From NCBI GenBank assembly GCA_015062085.1, contig SUVI01000034.1, forward strand, positions 1 through 17,410: a stretch of DNA of 17,410 nt. The letters are read 5' to 3'. Position numbers and translations under genes: made by a program. The notes under the pieces were generated by a model, which saw nothing but the letters and a program-made list of their open reading frames with translations, made no database searches and was not told where the DNA came from. The DNA is from Planctomycetaceae bacterium. Its GTDB lineage: Bacteria; Planctomycetota; Planctomycetia; Pirellulales; Thermoguttaceae. This document shows, piece after piece, positions 1 to 7,306 of the stretch. Position 1 is the first letter of the stretch. Every line of letters begins with the position of its first letter.

Positions 1-212
1 GCCCGAAATTTGACGGCAAATGCGGCTGGAAAAAAGGCCCGCGTCCGTGCATGAAAGGCTTCGGCCCGCGTCCGTGCCCGAAATTTGACGGCAAATGCGA
101 CTGGAAAAAAGGCCCGCGTCCTGACTTCAAAGGCCACCGCGGTCCGCGTCCGGACATGAAAAAACCGGAACCGCCGAAGTGTGAAGCTCCGGCAGAACCG
201 GAAAAGAAATAG
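1..212 (+). CDS. C-terminal part of a basic, Cys-rich tandem-repeat protein (5' end outside window)
   Basis: An open frame enters from the left edge (first full codon at position 3) and stops at TAG 210-212, giving about 69 residues. It contains two copies of a 25-residue (75-bp) unit starting with PKFDGKC at positions 3 and 78. The units are rich in Lys, Gly, Pro, Arg and Cys, with the recurring motif KKGPRP. A GPRPDMKKPEPP stretch and an Ala/Pro/Glu/Lys tail follow. Codon choice is very uniform (CCG, GGC, AAA, CGT), which is compatible with high expression. The family is not recognised. The regularly spaced Cys residues would fit metal binding or disulfide cross-linking, but that is only inference. 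The N-terminus, and any signal peptide, lie outside the window. Confidence 0.7.
   Translation, partial: PKFDGKCGWKKGPRPCMKGFGPRPCPKFDGKCDWKKGPRPDFKGHRGPRPDMKKPEPPKCEAPAEPEKK
3..152 (+). repeat. 75-bp in-frame tandem repeat in the Cys-rich protein gene
   Basis: The first roughly 48 bases from position 3 recur almost unchanged from position 78, a period of 75 bp (25 codons). The second unit replaces the Gly codon after KC with Asp and diverges after KKGPRP. Further copies may lie upstream of the window. Confidence 0.75.
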
Positions 213-220
213 TTGATTTT

Positions 221-266
221 TAGGTCTTGGACGGAGAATAGTCAAGATTTTCCGTCCAGGATCCTA
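221..266 (+). terminator. Hairpin downstream of the Cys-rich gene, possible terminator
   Basis: The arms 221-235 and 251-266 pair through an 8-bp core (TGGACGGA with TCCGTCCA), extended outward by TAGG/CCTA past a small mismatch and bulge. The loop is about 15 nt. The downstream T content is modest (AAAATTTT at 271-278), so termination may be leaky. It separates the Cys-rich gene from the sigma factor gene. No convincing promoter was seen between 213 and 316. Confidence 0.5.
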
Positions 267-316
267 AGCGAAAATTTTCCAAAAGCGTACTCAGGATTCA
301 GAAGTGAACGGAAATT

Positions 317-940
317 ATGAGTGCCGGTGAATTTGAATTTAACGAAATGCTCGAGCGTGCACGCGGAGGCGATTCCGCTGCGTTGGGGGCGCTTTTGGAA
401 AATTTTCGAAACTATTTGCTTTTCCTTGCCCGATTGCAGATCGACCCTCGGATCAGCGGCAAAGTAGATGCGACGGATCTGGTTCAGGAAGCATTTTTGG
501 AAGCGTACCAGGCTTTTCCGATTTTTCGCGGCGACACGGAATCCACCTTTTTAGCGTGGCTCCGTCAGATATTGGCAACGACTCTGGCGGCGTCTGTTCG
601 GTACTATGTCGGCACAAAACAACGGGATGTGCGTCTCGAGCGTGAAATTTATATTCGGGTCGATCAGTCCTCCATGTTTTGGAATCAGCTGGTGAGCAAT
701 ATCAGTACTCCGAGTTTGAAGGTATCGCGTCAGGAAATGGAAACTCAGCTGGCTGAAGCGATGACACAGCTTCCGGAACACTATCGCGAAGTTTTACGTT
801 TACGTCATTCGGAAGGGCTCCCATTTCAGGAAGTAGCGGAACGGTTGGGACGGACCGTGGATAGTGTGCAGAAGATTTGGGTCCGTGCACTTGCCCAGCT
901 GCGGGATCTGGTATCAGACGGGGAGGACGGCGATGAGTGA
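317..940 (+). CDS. ECF-type RNA polymerase sigma-70 factor, planctomycete group
   Basis: This 207-residue protein has the two-domain ECF layout. Sigma region 2 covers roughly residues 28-95 and includes the region 2.1/2.2 motif DATDLVQEAF (51-60) followed by a helix with FLAWLRQIL. Sigma region 4 covers roughly 147-200, with LPEHYREVLRLRH and a helix-turn-helix around QEVAERLGRTVDSVQKIWVRAL. The RISGKVDATDLVQEAFLEA stretch is typical of the sigma factors that planctomycetes pair with Ser/Thr kinases. The ATG at 317 has only a weak upstream ribosome-binding sequence. The stop overlaps the start of the kinase gene by 8 bp, so the two are probably translationally coupled. It should direct RNA polymerase to a specific regulon, probably under control of the partner kinase. 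No anti-sigma factor with a recognisable zinc motif lies nearby. Confidence 0.9.
   Translation: MSAGEFEFNEMLERARGGDSAALGALLENFRNYLLFLARLQIDPRISGKVDATDLVQEAFLEAYQAFPIFRGDTESTFLAWLRQILATTLAASVRYYVGTKQRDVRLEREIYIRVDQSSMFWNQLVSNISTPSLKVSRQEMETQLAEAMTQLPEHYREVLRLRHSEGLPFQEVAERLGRTVDSVQKIWVRALAQLRDLVSDGEDGDE
921..926 (+). promoter_or_regulatory. Ribosome-binding site that sets the kinase start
   Basis: GGGAGG lies 6 nt before ATG 933, inside the end of the sigma factor gene. It supports coupled translation and excludes the longer in-frame N-terminus, which would overlap far into the sigma gene. Confidence 0.75.
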
Positions 941-3734
941 AGAGCGTGAAATATCGGCGGAGAACCGTGAAGAAAAGCTCTTTGCGATCTTGGACCAGTA
1001 CATGACGCTCCCTCCGGAAAAGTTGCCGAGCCGTGAGGAGGTGGAGCGTCAGTATCCGGAGCTGGCACGTGAGATCTGGCGTTGCCTTGAGGGGATGAAG
1101 CTGCTGAAGACAGAGGGGTCAACGTGCCGTTTTTCTATGGATCCGTCCGGCAGCAGTACCGTTTCGGATCCGCATTCCCGGAGGGAGCGATTTTTAGTAG
1201 AAAATACGGAATTCCCGGCAGGCAGTTCTTCTTCCCGGCTTTCAGCATCCGGCGGAGCAAGGAAACCGGAATTGATGCTGGACATGGAACCGATCGGTGA
1301 TTTTGAGCTTGTGCGCGAGATCGCCCGCGGCGGGATGGGAGTCGTTTACGAGGCGTGGCAGAATTCACTCAATCGGCTCGTGGCGTTAAAGATCCTTCCA
1401 TTTAATGCGGTGTTTGAGGAGCGTCAGCTTCTTCGTTTTCGAAATGAAGCCTCGGCAGCTGCGCAGCTTGAGCATCCGGGGATCGTGCCGATCTATGCGA
1501 TCGGATGTGAGCGGGAGATCCACTTTTACGCTATGAAGCTCATTCACGGTCCCCATTTGGGTGCGGTCATTCGTGCGCTGCGTCAAAGATGCGGGATCGG
1601 AAATTTGGGCGGAGAGCTTCTTTCGAAGACTGCCGTAGGACTTTCGGGGAGTACTGTGCAGTTTTTCCGGAATGAAGATGATGCTGAACATGCGGATCCA
1701 CCCGTTTCCGGATCGGAGCGTGAAGCGTCTCCGACTGAAAAGAGCGTTAAAGAGACCTTTCCTTCGCCCCTGCCGACGTCCTTCATGGCTGCGAATCTGA
1801 AGGTGAGTGAAGTTACCGCCCAGCTTTATGCGGAGCAGCGTGCGGAATATTTTCGCTTTGCGGCACGTTTGATGAAGCAGGCAGCGGAAGCATTGGACTA
1901 TGCTCATCAGTGCGGCGTGGTCCATCGTGACATTAAGCCGGCAAATCTGATCCTGGATACAGAAGGAGTGCTTTGGATCACGGACTTTGGTTTAGCACAG
2001 ATCCGGTCAGACGTAGAGTTGACGCAGACAGGTGAAGTCGTAGGGACCCCGCGGTACATGAGCCCAGAACAGGCGCAGGGAAATCCGCGTTTGGCAGATC
2101 ATCGGGTGGATATTTACTCGCTGGGAGCCACTTTTTACGAAATTTTGACGCTGAATCCGATTTTTCCCGAAACGAATCAGGTCCAGCTTTTGAATCAGAT
2201 CGCGCAGGAAGAGCCCAAACGTCCGCGAGCTTGGCAGCCGGAGATCCCGCATGATTTGGAGACGATCTTGCTGAAGTGTCTCTCCAAAATGCCGATAGAC
2301 CGATACGCGACAGCTGGTGAGCTTGCGGAGGATCTGGCGCGTTTTTTGGAAAATCGTCCGATTTTGGCCCGACGTCCGGGAGTTTTGGAGCGTGTTCTGA
2401 AATGGAATGCGCGTCATCCGAAATCGCTGGCATTTACGTTTCTTGCATTTTTGGCGATTTGGATCGGTACGGTGATCCACCATCAGGTCCTCTTCCAAGA
2501 AAAGACGCGGACGCAGGAGGCGCTGGCGGAAGCGCAGGCTCGATTTGAAAAGGCGCGGACTGCCGCAGATAAGCTGGTCAAGATCGCGGAAGAAGATCTT
2601 GCGGCGGACGACTCACCCTCGGTCCGAAGAGTTCGGCAGAAGGTCCTCGATACGGCACTGGTCCTCTACCAGGATTTTTTAAAAATCAACGAGCTGGATC
2701 CGGAGACGGAGCAGCAGTTAACTGCCATTCGGAACTACGTGCAGCAGTTCATGGAACTTTTGTCCGAATCGAATGGCATGCCGCCGATTTTTTTGCTGAA
2801 TCATCGTAATGTGCAGGTCGAGTTGGAGCTGACGGAGGCGCAGATCCAGGAAATTCGGCAATTCAGCCGGGAATTTCAGAAAAAGGGAGAGCGTCTGTTT
2901 CGTGAGTACCGAAGTTTTACGCCGGAGGACCGTGTGAACCGCATGATGGAGCAGATCCGCAGTTCCGAGGTCTTTCTTGATCAGGTCCTGACGCGGGAGC
3001 AGGCGAAACGCTTGCGTGAGCTTCAGCTGCAGTTTCAGCCGGAGCGTATTTGCGATGAAAGTATTCGTGAGGAGCTTGAGCTTACGGATGAACAGACAGA
3101 GGCGCTGGAAAATGCGTTTGCGCGTCGAAGGAGTGCGGGGTCGGGAAATCCGCGTTCCGGTCGTCATACTGCGCATTCTCGTGGTCCGATGCCAAATTTT
3201 CAAAGAGGTCCAGTTTACGGGAAAGCGGATCTTCCGCTTGGGGGCAACCCGGCTGGGCCTCTTTCTTCTGATTCTGGTCAAAAAGAAGACGGTGAAGTTT
3301 TAGGGATGGCGGAAATGCGGAGTGCAGGCGCGAAGGCTGTTGCCGGGACGCATGCGAGCCCAGAGCGTCCGCGTGAGATTTTAGAGAAACCGTCTGAGCT
3401 TCATGGCGATCCTAGGGGGGATGCGGCTGTGCGTTCTGACGATGTTTCCCAAGAATTTGCAAGGCCGGGGGAGCGTTGGAGCGCGAATGCTGAGAAAAAG
3501 CCGAGATCCCAAGGACGGGAAGAGGAACGAAGGCGAGGGGATGGGTATGATCCGCAAAGAGAAGAACCCGGCGGTTACTGGCGGATGCGGAATACGCGGT
3601 CTGAGATCATTGAGTCGATCCTGACGGAAGAGCAATTGATGAAATGGAACGAGATGAAGGGGGAACCTTTTCAGCGGCAAAATAGTGAACCTTTCCAGCG
3701 GCAGGAAGTGGAAAGGAGGCCAGTCTCTTCCTAG
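933..3734 (+). CDS. Transmembrane Ser/Thr protein kinase with C-terminal LTxxQ-motif region
   Basis: The start is set at ATG 933, which has GGGAGG at 921-926, rather than an in-frame codon further upstream; this gives 933 residues. The Hanks-type kinase domain has the glycine loop ARGGMGVVYEA (about 129-139), VALK with Lys153, the catalytic HRDIKPAN with Asp333, DFG at 351-353 and a GTPRYMSPEQ activation segment. About 90 residues of low-conservation sequence are inserted between the hinge and the catalytic loop. A hydrophobic segment at roughly 497-520 is the single membrane span, followed by a coiled coil (about 525-610). The C-terminal part carries LTEAQ (633), LTREQ (686), LTDEQ (717) and LTEEQ (897). 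These resemble the LTxxQ motifs of Spy/CpxP-type periplasmic proteins. Residues about 735-885 are disordered and rich in Arg, Gly, Pro and Glu, and the tail repeats EPFQRQ. The kinase should phosphorylate cytoplasmic targets, possibly the adjacent sigma factor, in response to an extracytoplasmic signal. Confidence 0.9.
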   Translation: MSEEREISAENREEKLFAILDQYMTLPPEKLPSREEVERQYPELAREIWRCLEGMKLLKTEGSTCRFSMDPSGSSTVSDPHSRRERFLVENTEFPAGSSSSRLSASGGARKPELMLDMEPIGDFELVREIARGGMGVVYEAWQNSLNRLVALKILPFNAVFEERQLLRFRNEASAAAQLEHPGIVPIYAIGCEREIHFYAMKLIHGPHLGAVIRALRQRCGIGNLGGELLSKTAVGLSGSTVQFFRNEDDAEHADPPVSGSEREASPTEKSVKETFPSPLPTSFMAANLKVSEVTAQLYAEQRAEYFRFAARLMKQAAEALDYAHQCGVVHRDIKPANLILDTEGVLWITDFGLAQIRSDVELTQTGEVVGTPRYMSPEQAQGNPRLADHRVDIYSLGATFYEILTLNPIFPETNQVQLLNQIAQEEPKRPRAWQPEIPHDLETILLKCLSKMPIDRYATAGELAEDLARFLENRPILARRPGVLERVLKWNARHPKSLAFTFLAFLAIWIGTVIHHQVLFQEKTRTQEALAEAQARFEKARTAADKLVKIAEEDLAADDSPSVRRVRQKVLDTALVLYQDFLKINELDPETEQQLTAIRNYVQQFMELLSESNGMPPIFLLNHRNVQVELELTEAQIQEIRQFSREFQKKGERLFREYRSFTPEDRVNRMMEQIRSSEVFLDQVLTREQAKRLRELQLQFQPERICDESIREELELTDEQTEALENAFARRRSAGSGNPRSGRHTAHSRGPMPNFQRGPVYGKADLPLGGNPAGPLSSDSGQKEDGEVLGMAEMRSAGAKAVAGTHASPERPREILEKPSELHGDPRGDAAVRSDDVSQEFARPGERWSANAEKKPRSQGREEERRRGDGYDPQREEPGGYWRMRNTRSEIIESILTEEQLMKWNEMKGEPFQRQNSEPFQRQEVERRPVSS

Positions 3735-3738
3735 CGGG

Positions 3739-3801
3739 CCGCTCGGTGGATGTGTCTGAGATCAGACCGAGCGGGTATTTGTTTTGTTTTGTTTTGTTTT
3801 G
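3739..3801 (+). terminator. Intrinsic terminator after the sigma factor-kinase operon
   Basis: CCGCTCGGT (3739-3747) pairs perfectly with ACCGAGCGG (3766-3774). The loop itself contains a smaller inverted repeat (GTCTGA/TCAGAC). A T-rich tail follows, made of ATTT and then four GTTTT units at 3781-3800. The 9-bp GC-rich stem plus the T-rich tract make this a strong terminator. Confidence 0.85.
3781..3800 (+). repeat. Four GTTTT pentamers in the terminator tail
   Basis: Four perfect tandem copies of GTTTT directly follow the terminator stem. A run this regular is prone to slippage and could vary in length between strains. Confidence 0.8.
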
Positions 3802-3880
3802 CTGTGCGGTTCGATCGAGATTTTTTGTTTGAAATTCTTTTAGAAGGTGAGAAAGTTTGAAGAAACTCTTTTCTCCCCCC

Positions 3881-3909
3881 TTGACAAATAAAATCTCATC
3901 AGTTAAAAT
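3881..3909 (+). promoter_or_regulatory. Sigma-70-type promoter for the HzsA-related operon
   Basis: TTGACA (3881-3886) and TAAAAT (3904-3909) are separated by 17 bp: a perfect -35 box and a 5/6 -10 box. Transcription would start near 3916, about 30 nt before ATG 3947. This rules out the longer in-frame start at 3857, which lies upstream of the promoter. Confidence 0.8.
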
Positions 3910-3946
3910 CTTAATGAGATTGGTTTTCAATACAGGGAGGAAAAAA

Positions 3947-6900
3947 ATGACCCGCCGATTCTGGAATTCGTTTTCGTGTTTGCCTAAAGGAAAGGAAAAC
4001 GGTCTGTTTGCTTCCGTTTTTTTGTGCATTCTGTGTTTGGTTTCATGGCTGACTGGAAGTTCCAGTTTCGTTCAGGCACAGGAATCCGGAAAAAGTGCGG
4101 AAACGGCAGGAAAGTTGCCGGCGGATGTGCTTTTTTGTATTGGAAAAGCGGATCAGAGTCCTGCGGAATTTCGGTTTCAGCCGGATTGGGCAGTTTTTGC
4201 GGCAAAAGTCCCGGACAAAAATGAGCCGGTGCCTTTTTTAAAATTTACGGTCGGGAAAAACAGTAATGCGGATTGGACGCCATGGCACTGGTCCACGGCA
4301 GAGGCGAAGGCGGGGCATCGGAGCTTTGCGGCGGAGATCGAGTTTGATTCTCCGGAAGAAAAGGGCAAAATGTATCTGGTCGTCGGCATCGCGCACGGGA
4401 TCTCCGGTCTCGGTTCCGAGGTCCGTGTTGTCACGAATGGGGTGGAGTCGCCGATCGTCCGCGCGAAGAATCCCGGAATGGTGAAAGGTCCATGGCAGTC
4501 CTTCGACGTATCGGGATCGAGTGAGCTTTTGGCGGTCGAGATCCCGGCTGGAGCTGTCCGGAAGGGAAAAAATACGCTGACGCTAACGCTTTCAGACGGT
4601 TCATTTCTTTTCTATGATTACCTCTGTGTGCGTGAAAGACCGGAGGCGCTCCCGCTTCCGCCGGTCCCCTCGATGGTGGATGATTTCCTTGAGGCCGGGA
4701 TGCCGGAAGAGATCCTTTTTGTGCTGCGCAAACCGAGTTTTGACGGACACTGGTACGCAAACATCGGGTACTATGGCGACAATACATGCCGATTGCCGTT
4801 CCCGATGAATACAGGCGGCGCCATTTGTATTTTCAACGTAAAGACGAAGCAGGTCCGCACGATTTTTGCCGACTGGGAAGGAAATATTCGCGATCCGCAG
4901 ATCCACTATGATGCGGAGAAACTCATCTTTGCGTACCTTCCGAAAGGGAAAAAGCACTACTCGCTCTACGAGATCAACGTGGACGGCACGAATCTGCGCC
5001 AGATTACTGGAGCAGGGGAGGACACTCCGCTGAATTTGCCTGCGGGACTGCGGCCTTCCGAGGAAACCGAACACCGTACGACGGTCCACACGCGCGGAGT
5101 AGAGCGTGATTTTGCTCCTCCGGGGTGGGACGACTACGAGCCGACGTATTTGCCGGATGACAGCATCGTTTTCTGCTCGACGCGGGCAAAACGTTGGGTG
5201 AACTGCTGGCTGACGCAGGTCGGAACGATCCACAAATGCGATGCGGATGGACAGAATATTCGGGAACTTTCGCCGAATGTGGAACAGGACAACACTCCGT
5301 GGGTCCTGCCGAACGGTCAGATCATCTACATGCGGTGGGAGTACGTGGACCGTGAGCAGGTGACGTACCATCACCTCTGGACGATGAACCCGGATGGAAC
5401 GCGCCAGATGGTCTACTATGGGAATCTGCGGCCGTACATTACGATGCTTGCACCGAAACCGATCCCGAATTCCGAGAAGATCGTCTGCATTTTCTCACCA
5501 GGTCACGGCAGACGTGAACACTATGGGCCGATCACCGTGGTAGATCCGCGTATGGGACCGGATGCCCCGGAGGGTGCGCGCCGGATCTCCAAAGGAAACA
5601 CGCATGCAGACCCGTGGGCGTTTTCCGAGGATAAATTTCTGGCTGCGTCTAACGAACGGCTTGTTTTGGTCAATGGCGAGGGAAAGGAGGAGACGCTCTT
5701 TACTCTCACGCCGGGATTCTTTGACGGGATCAAAACGGGCGAGATCGTTCAGGCGGATTCTGCGGTCCCCAGCACGAGTCTCGCGCCCCAGGGATTCTGG
5801 ATCTGCGAACCGCGCCCGCTCATGAAGCGTCAGCGTGAACGCCTCATCGCCGACCAGATCGACCCGACGAAGGACTACGGGACGCTGGCTTTGGTGAATC
5901 TCTACAAAGGGCGGAAAATGAAGGATCTGAAACCGGGAACGGTGAAGGAACTCCTCATTTACGAAACGCTTCCGAAGCCGATCCACTATTCCGGAGGGAT
6001 GGAGCAGATCTCCTCTTTTGGAACGTTTACGATCGAGCGTCTCTACGGCCGCGTTCCGGTGACGGAAGATGGACGCGCGTACTTCAACTTGCCGGCGTGC
6101 CGACCGTTCCTTTTTGTCGCGATCGACGAAAAAGGACACTGCGTGAAGCGGATGCACTCCTTCACGTCGGTGATGCCGGGTGAAAACACTGTCTGCATCG
6201 GCTGCCATGAAGAACGAACGGAAACTCCAGGCGCTGACGAACGGGAACGCATTTCCGAGATCATGCGCACGCCGCCTGTTTTCCCGGAAAAAATCGAGGG
6301 TGTGCCGGACATTTTCAGTTTTCCGCGCGACATTCAGCCGATCCTGGACAAACATTGCGTCGAGTGCCATAATCCGGACCGTGAAGAGGGAGGATTTAAC
6401 TGTTCTGGGCACTGGAATCCGCTCTATACGTTCAGCTACCATCATATGTCGTGGCGGAAAATGTTCGGCGACAATCGGAACCGTCCGAAGAGTAATTTCG
6501 ATCCGTATGAGATCGGCACGGGAAACAGCGAGCTGCTGCGTCTGATCGAGAGCGGGCATCAGGGCGTGAAGATGCCTGAAAATGAGCAGCAGATCATTCG
6601 TCTTTGGCTTGACGCGGGTGCGAACTATGCGGGAACTTACGCGGCGAATGCCTCCGGCGGTCTTGGCTACTACATGCAGAACACGAATGTGCGGAACGAC
6701 AAAGACTGGCCGGAGACGAAAGCGATGGATGAAGCGATCACGCGCCGGTGCGATCCGTGCCACTGCCCGACGGCAGAAGACCGCAAGATCGGGCGGTACA
6801 ATCTGTACACGGACTACAAAGTGGACCATTTTCCGAAGAATCAGAAGAATCTTTTCGTGGCGCACACGCTTACGGAGGACAATGGACGATTCAATCGTCA

Positions 6901-7291
6901 CGTCATTTTCGATCTTTCCTACCCGGAACAGTCGAAAGCTGTTCGCGGTCCGCTCTCAAAGTCGGCGGGCGGGTTGGGAACGTGCGAGGCAAAGTCGGGG
7001 AAAGTCGTCTTTGCTGACACAAATGACCCGGACTACCAGACGATCCTTGCGGGGATCGAGCGCGGACGCCGGTACATTCTGGAGGAAGATAATCGGTTCA
7101 GCATGGTGGACCCCAGTCCGAACAACGGGGCGGACTGCCCGCAGAAATTCGTTCCGCGCTGGGCGTATCTGCGCGAGATGATCCGATACGGTATCCTGCC
7201 TCCGGATGCCGACCCCAATGCGTCCTACGATCCGTACGAACTGGATCGGAAGTACTTCGAACTACTCTGGTATAAACCGAAGACGGAATAG
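3947..7291 (+). CDS. Secreted HzsA-related (hydrazine synthase alpha-like) protein with three heme c sites
   Basis: The start is ATG 3947, with GGGAGG at 3935-3940 and the promoter at 3881-3909, giving 1114 residues. The N-terminus is a signal peptide (hydrophobic about 20-40, likely cleavage after VQA at 44). Residues about 50-255 form a putative beta-sandwich similar in pattern to domain III of family 4 polysaccharide lyases (inference). Residues about 270-620 contain PD40/beta-propeller-like strands, for example LPDDSIVFCSTR and YHHLWTMNPDGTRQMVYYG. Three CxxCH heme-attachment sites follow: CIGCH (750-754), CVECH (804-808) and CDPCH (935-939, with another Cys at 941). The C-terminal signature YLREMIRYGILP and the DPYELDRKYFELLWY ending are typical of planctomycete HzsA-related proteins. 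The hydrazine synthase alpha subunit of anammox bacteria carries two hemes c. No HzsB or HzsC gene is present, so hydrazine synthesis is not implied. An exported redox or sensing role is more likely, with the substrate unknown. Confidence 0.85.
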   Translation: MTRRFWNSFSCLPKGKENGLFASVFLCILCLVSWLTGSSSFVQAQESGKSAETAGKLPADVLFCIGKADQSPAEFRFQPDWAVFAAKVPDKNEPVPFLKFTVGKNSNADWTPWHWSTAEAKAGHRSFAAEIEFDSPEEKGKMYLVVGIAHGISGLGSEVRVVTNGVESPIVRAKNPGMVKGPWQSFDVSGSSELLAVEIPAGAVRKGKNTLTLTLSDGSFLFYDYLCVRERPEALPLPPVPSMVDDFLEAGMPEEILFVLRKPSFDGHWYANIGYYGDNTCRLPFPMNTGGAICIFNVKTKQVRTIFADWEGNIRDPQIHYDAEKLIFAYLPKGKKHYSLYEINVDGTNLRQITGAGEDTPLNLPAGLRPSEETEHRTTVHTRGVERDFAPPGWDDYEPTYLPDDSIVFCSTRAKRWVNCWLTQVGTIHKCDADGQNIRELSPNVEQDNTPWVLPNGQIIYMRWEYVDREQVTYHHLWTMNPDGTRQMVYYGNLRPYITMLAPKPIPNSEKIVCIFSPGHGRREHYGPITVVDPRMGPDAPEGARRISKGNTHADPWAFSEDKFLAASNERLVLVNGEGKEETLFTLTPGFFDGIKTGEIVQADSAVPSTSLAPQGFWICEPRPLMKRQRERLIADQIDPTKDYGTLALVNLYKGRKMKDLKPGTVKELLIYETLPKPIHYSGGMEQISSFGTFTIERLYGRVPVTEDGRAYFNLPACRPFLFVAIDEKGHCVKRMHSFTSVMPGENTVCIGCHEERTETPGADERERISEIMRTPPVFPEKIEGVPDIFSFPRDIQPILDKHCVECHNPDREEGGFNCSGHWNPLYTFSYHHMSWRKMFGDNRNRPKSNFDPYEIGTGNSELLRLIESGHQGVKMPENEQQIIRLWLDAGANYAGTYAANASGGLGYYMQNTNVRNDKDWPETKAMDEAITRRCDPCHCPTAEDRKIGRYNLYTDYKVDHFPKNQKNLFVAHTLTEDNGRFNRHVIFDLSYPEQSKAVRGPLSKSAGGLGTCEAKSGKVVFADTNDPDYQTILAGIERGRRYILEEDNRFSMVDPSPNNGADCPQKFVPRWAYLREMIRYGILPPDADPNASYDPYELDRKYFELLWYKPKTE

Positions 7292-7306
7292 TAGAGGTGG
7301 GGTGAA

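Noticed and set aside
3857..3946. Longer N-terminus for the HzsA-related protein, starting at ATG 3857
   Set aside because: This start lies upstream of the near-consensus promoter boxes and has no fitting ribosome-binding site. ATG 3947 has GGGAGG and gives a proper signal peptide.
5495..6901. Open frame of 468 codons on the minus strand, opposite the HzsA-related gene
   Set aside because: The translation is Arg/Val/His-rich with no recognisable motif, it lies wholly antisense to a gene with clear domains, and it has no supporting promoter context. It is a by-product of codon usage.
3947..7291. Anammox hydrazine synthase
   Set aside because: Only the alpha-like protein is present, with altered domain make-up and without beta/gamma genes. 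HzsA-related proteins are common in planctomycetes that are not anammox bacteria.
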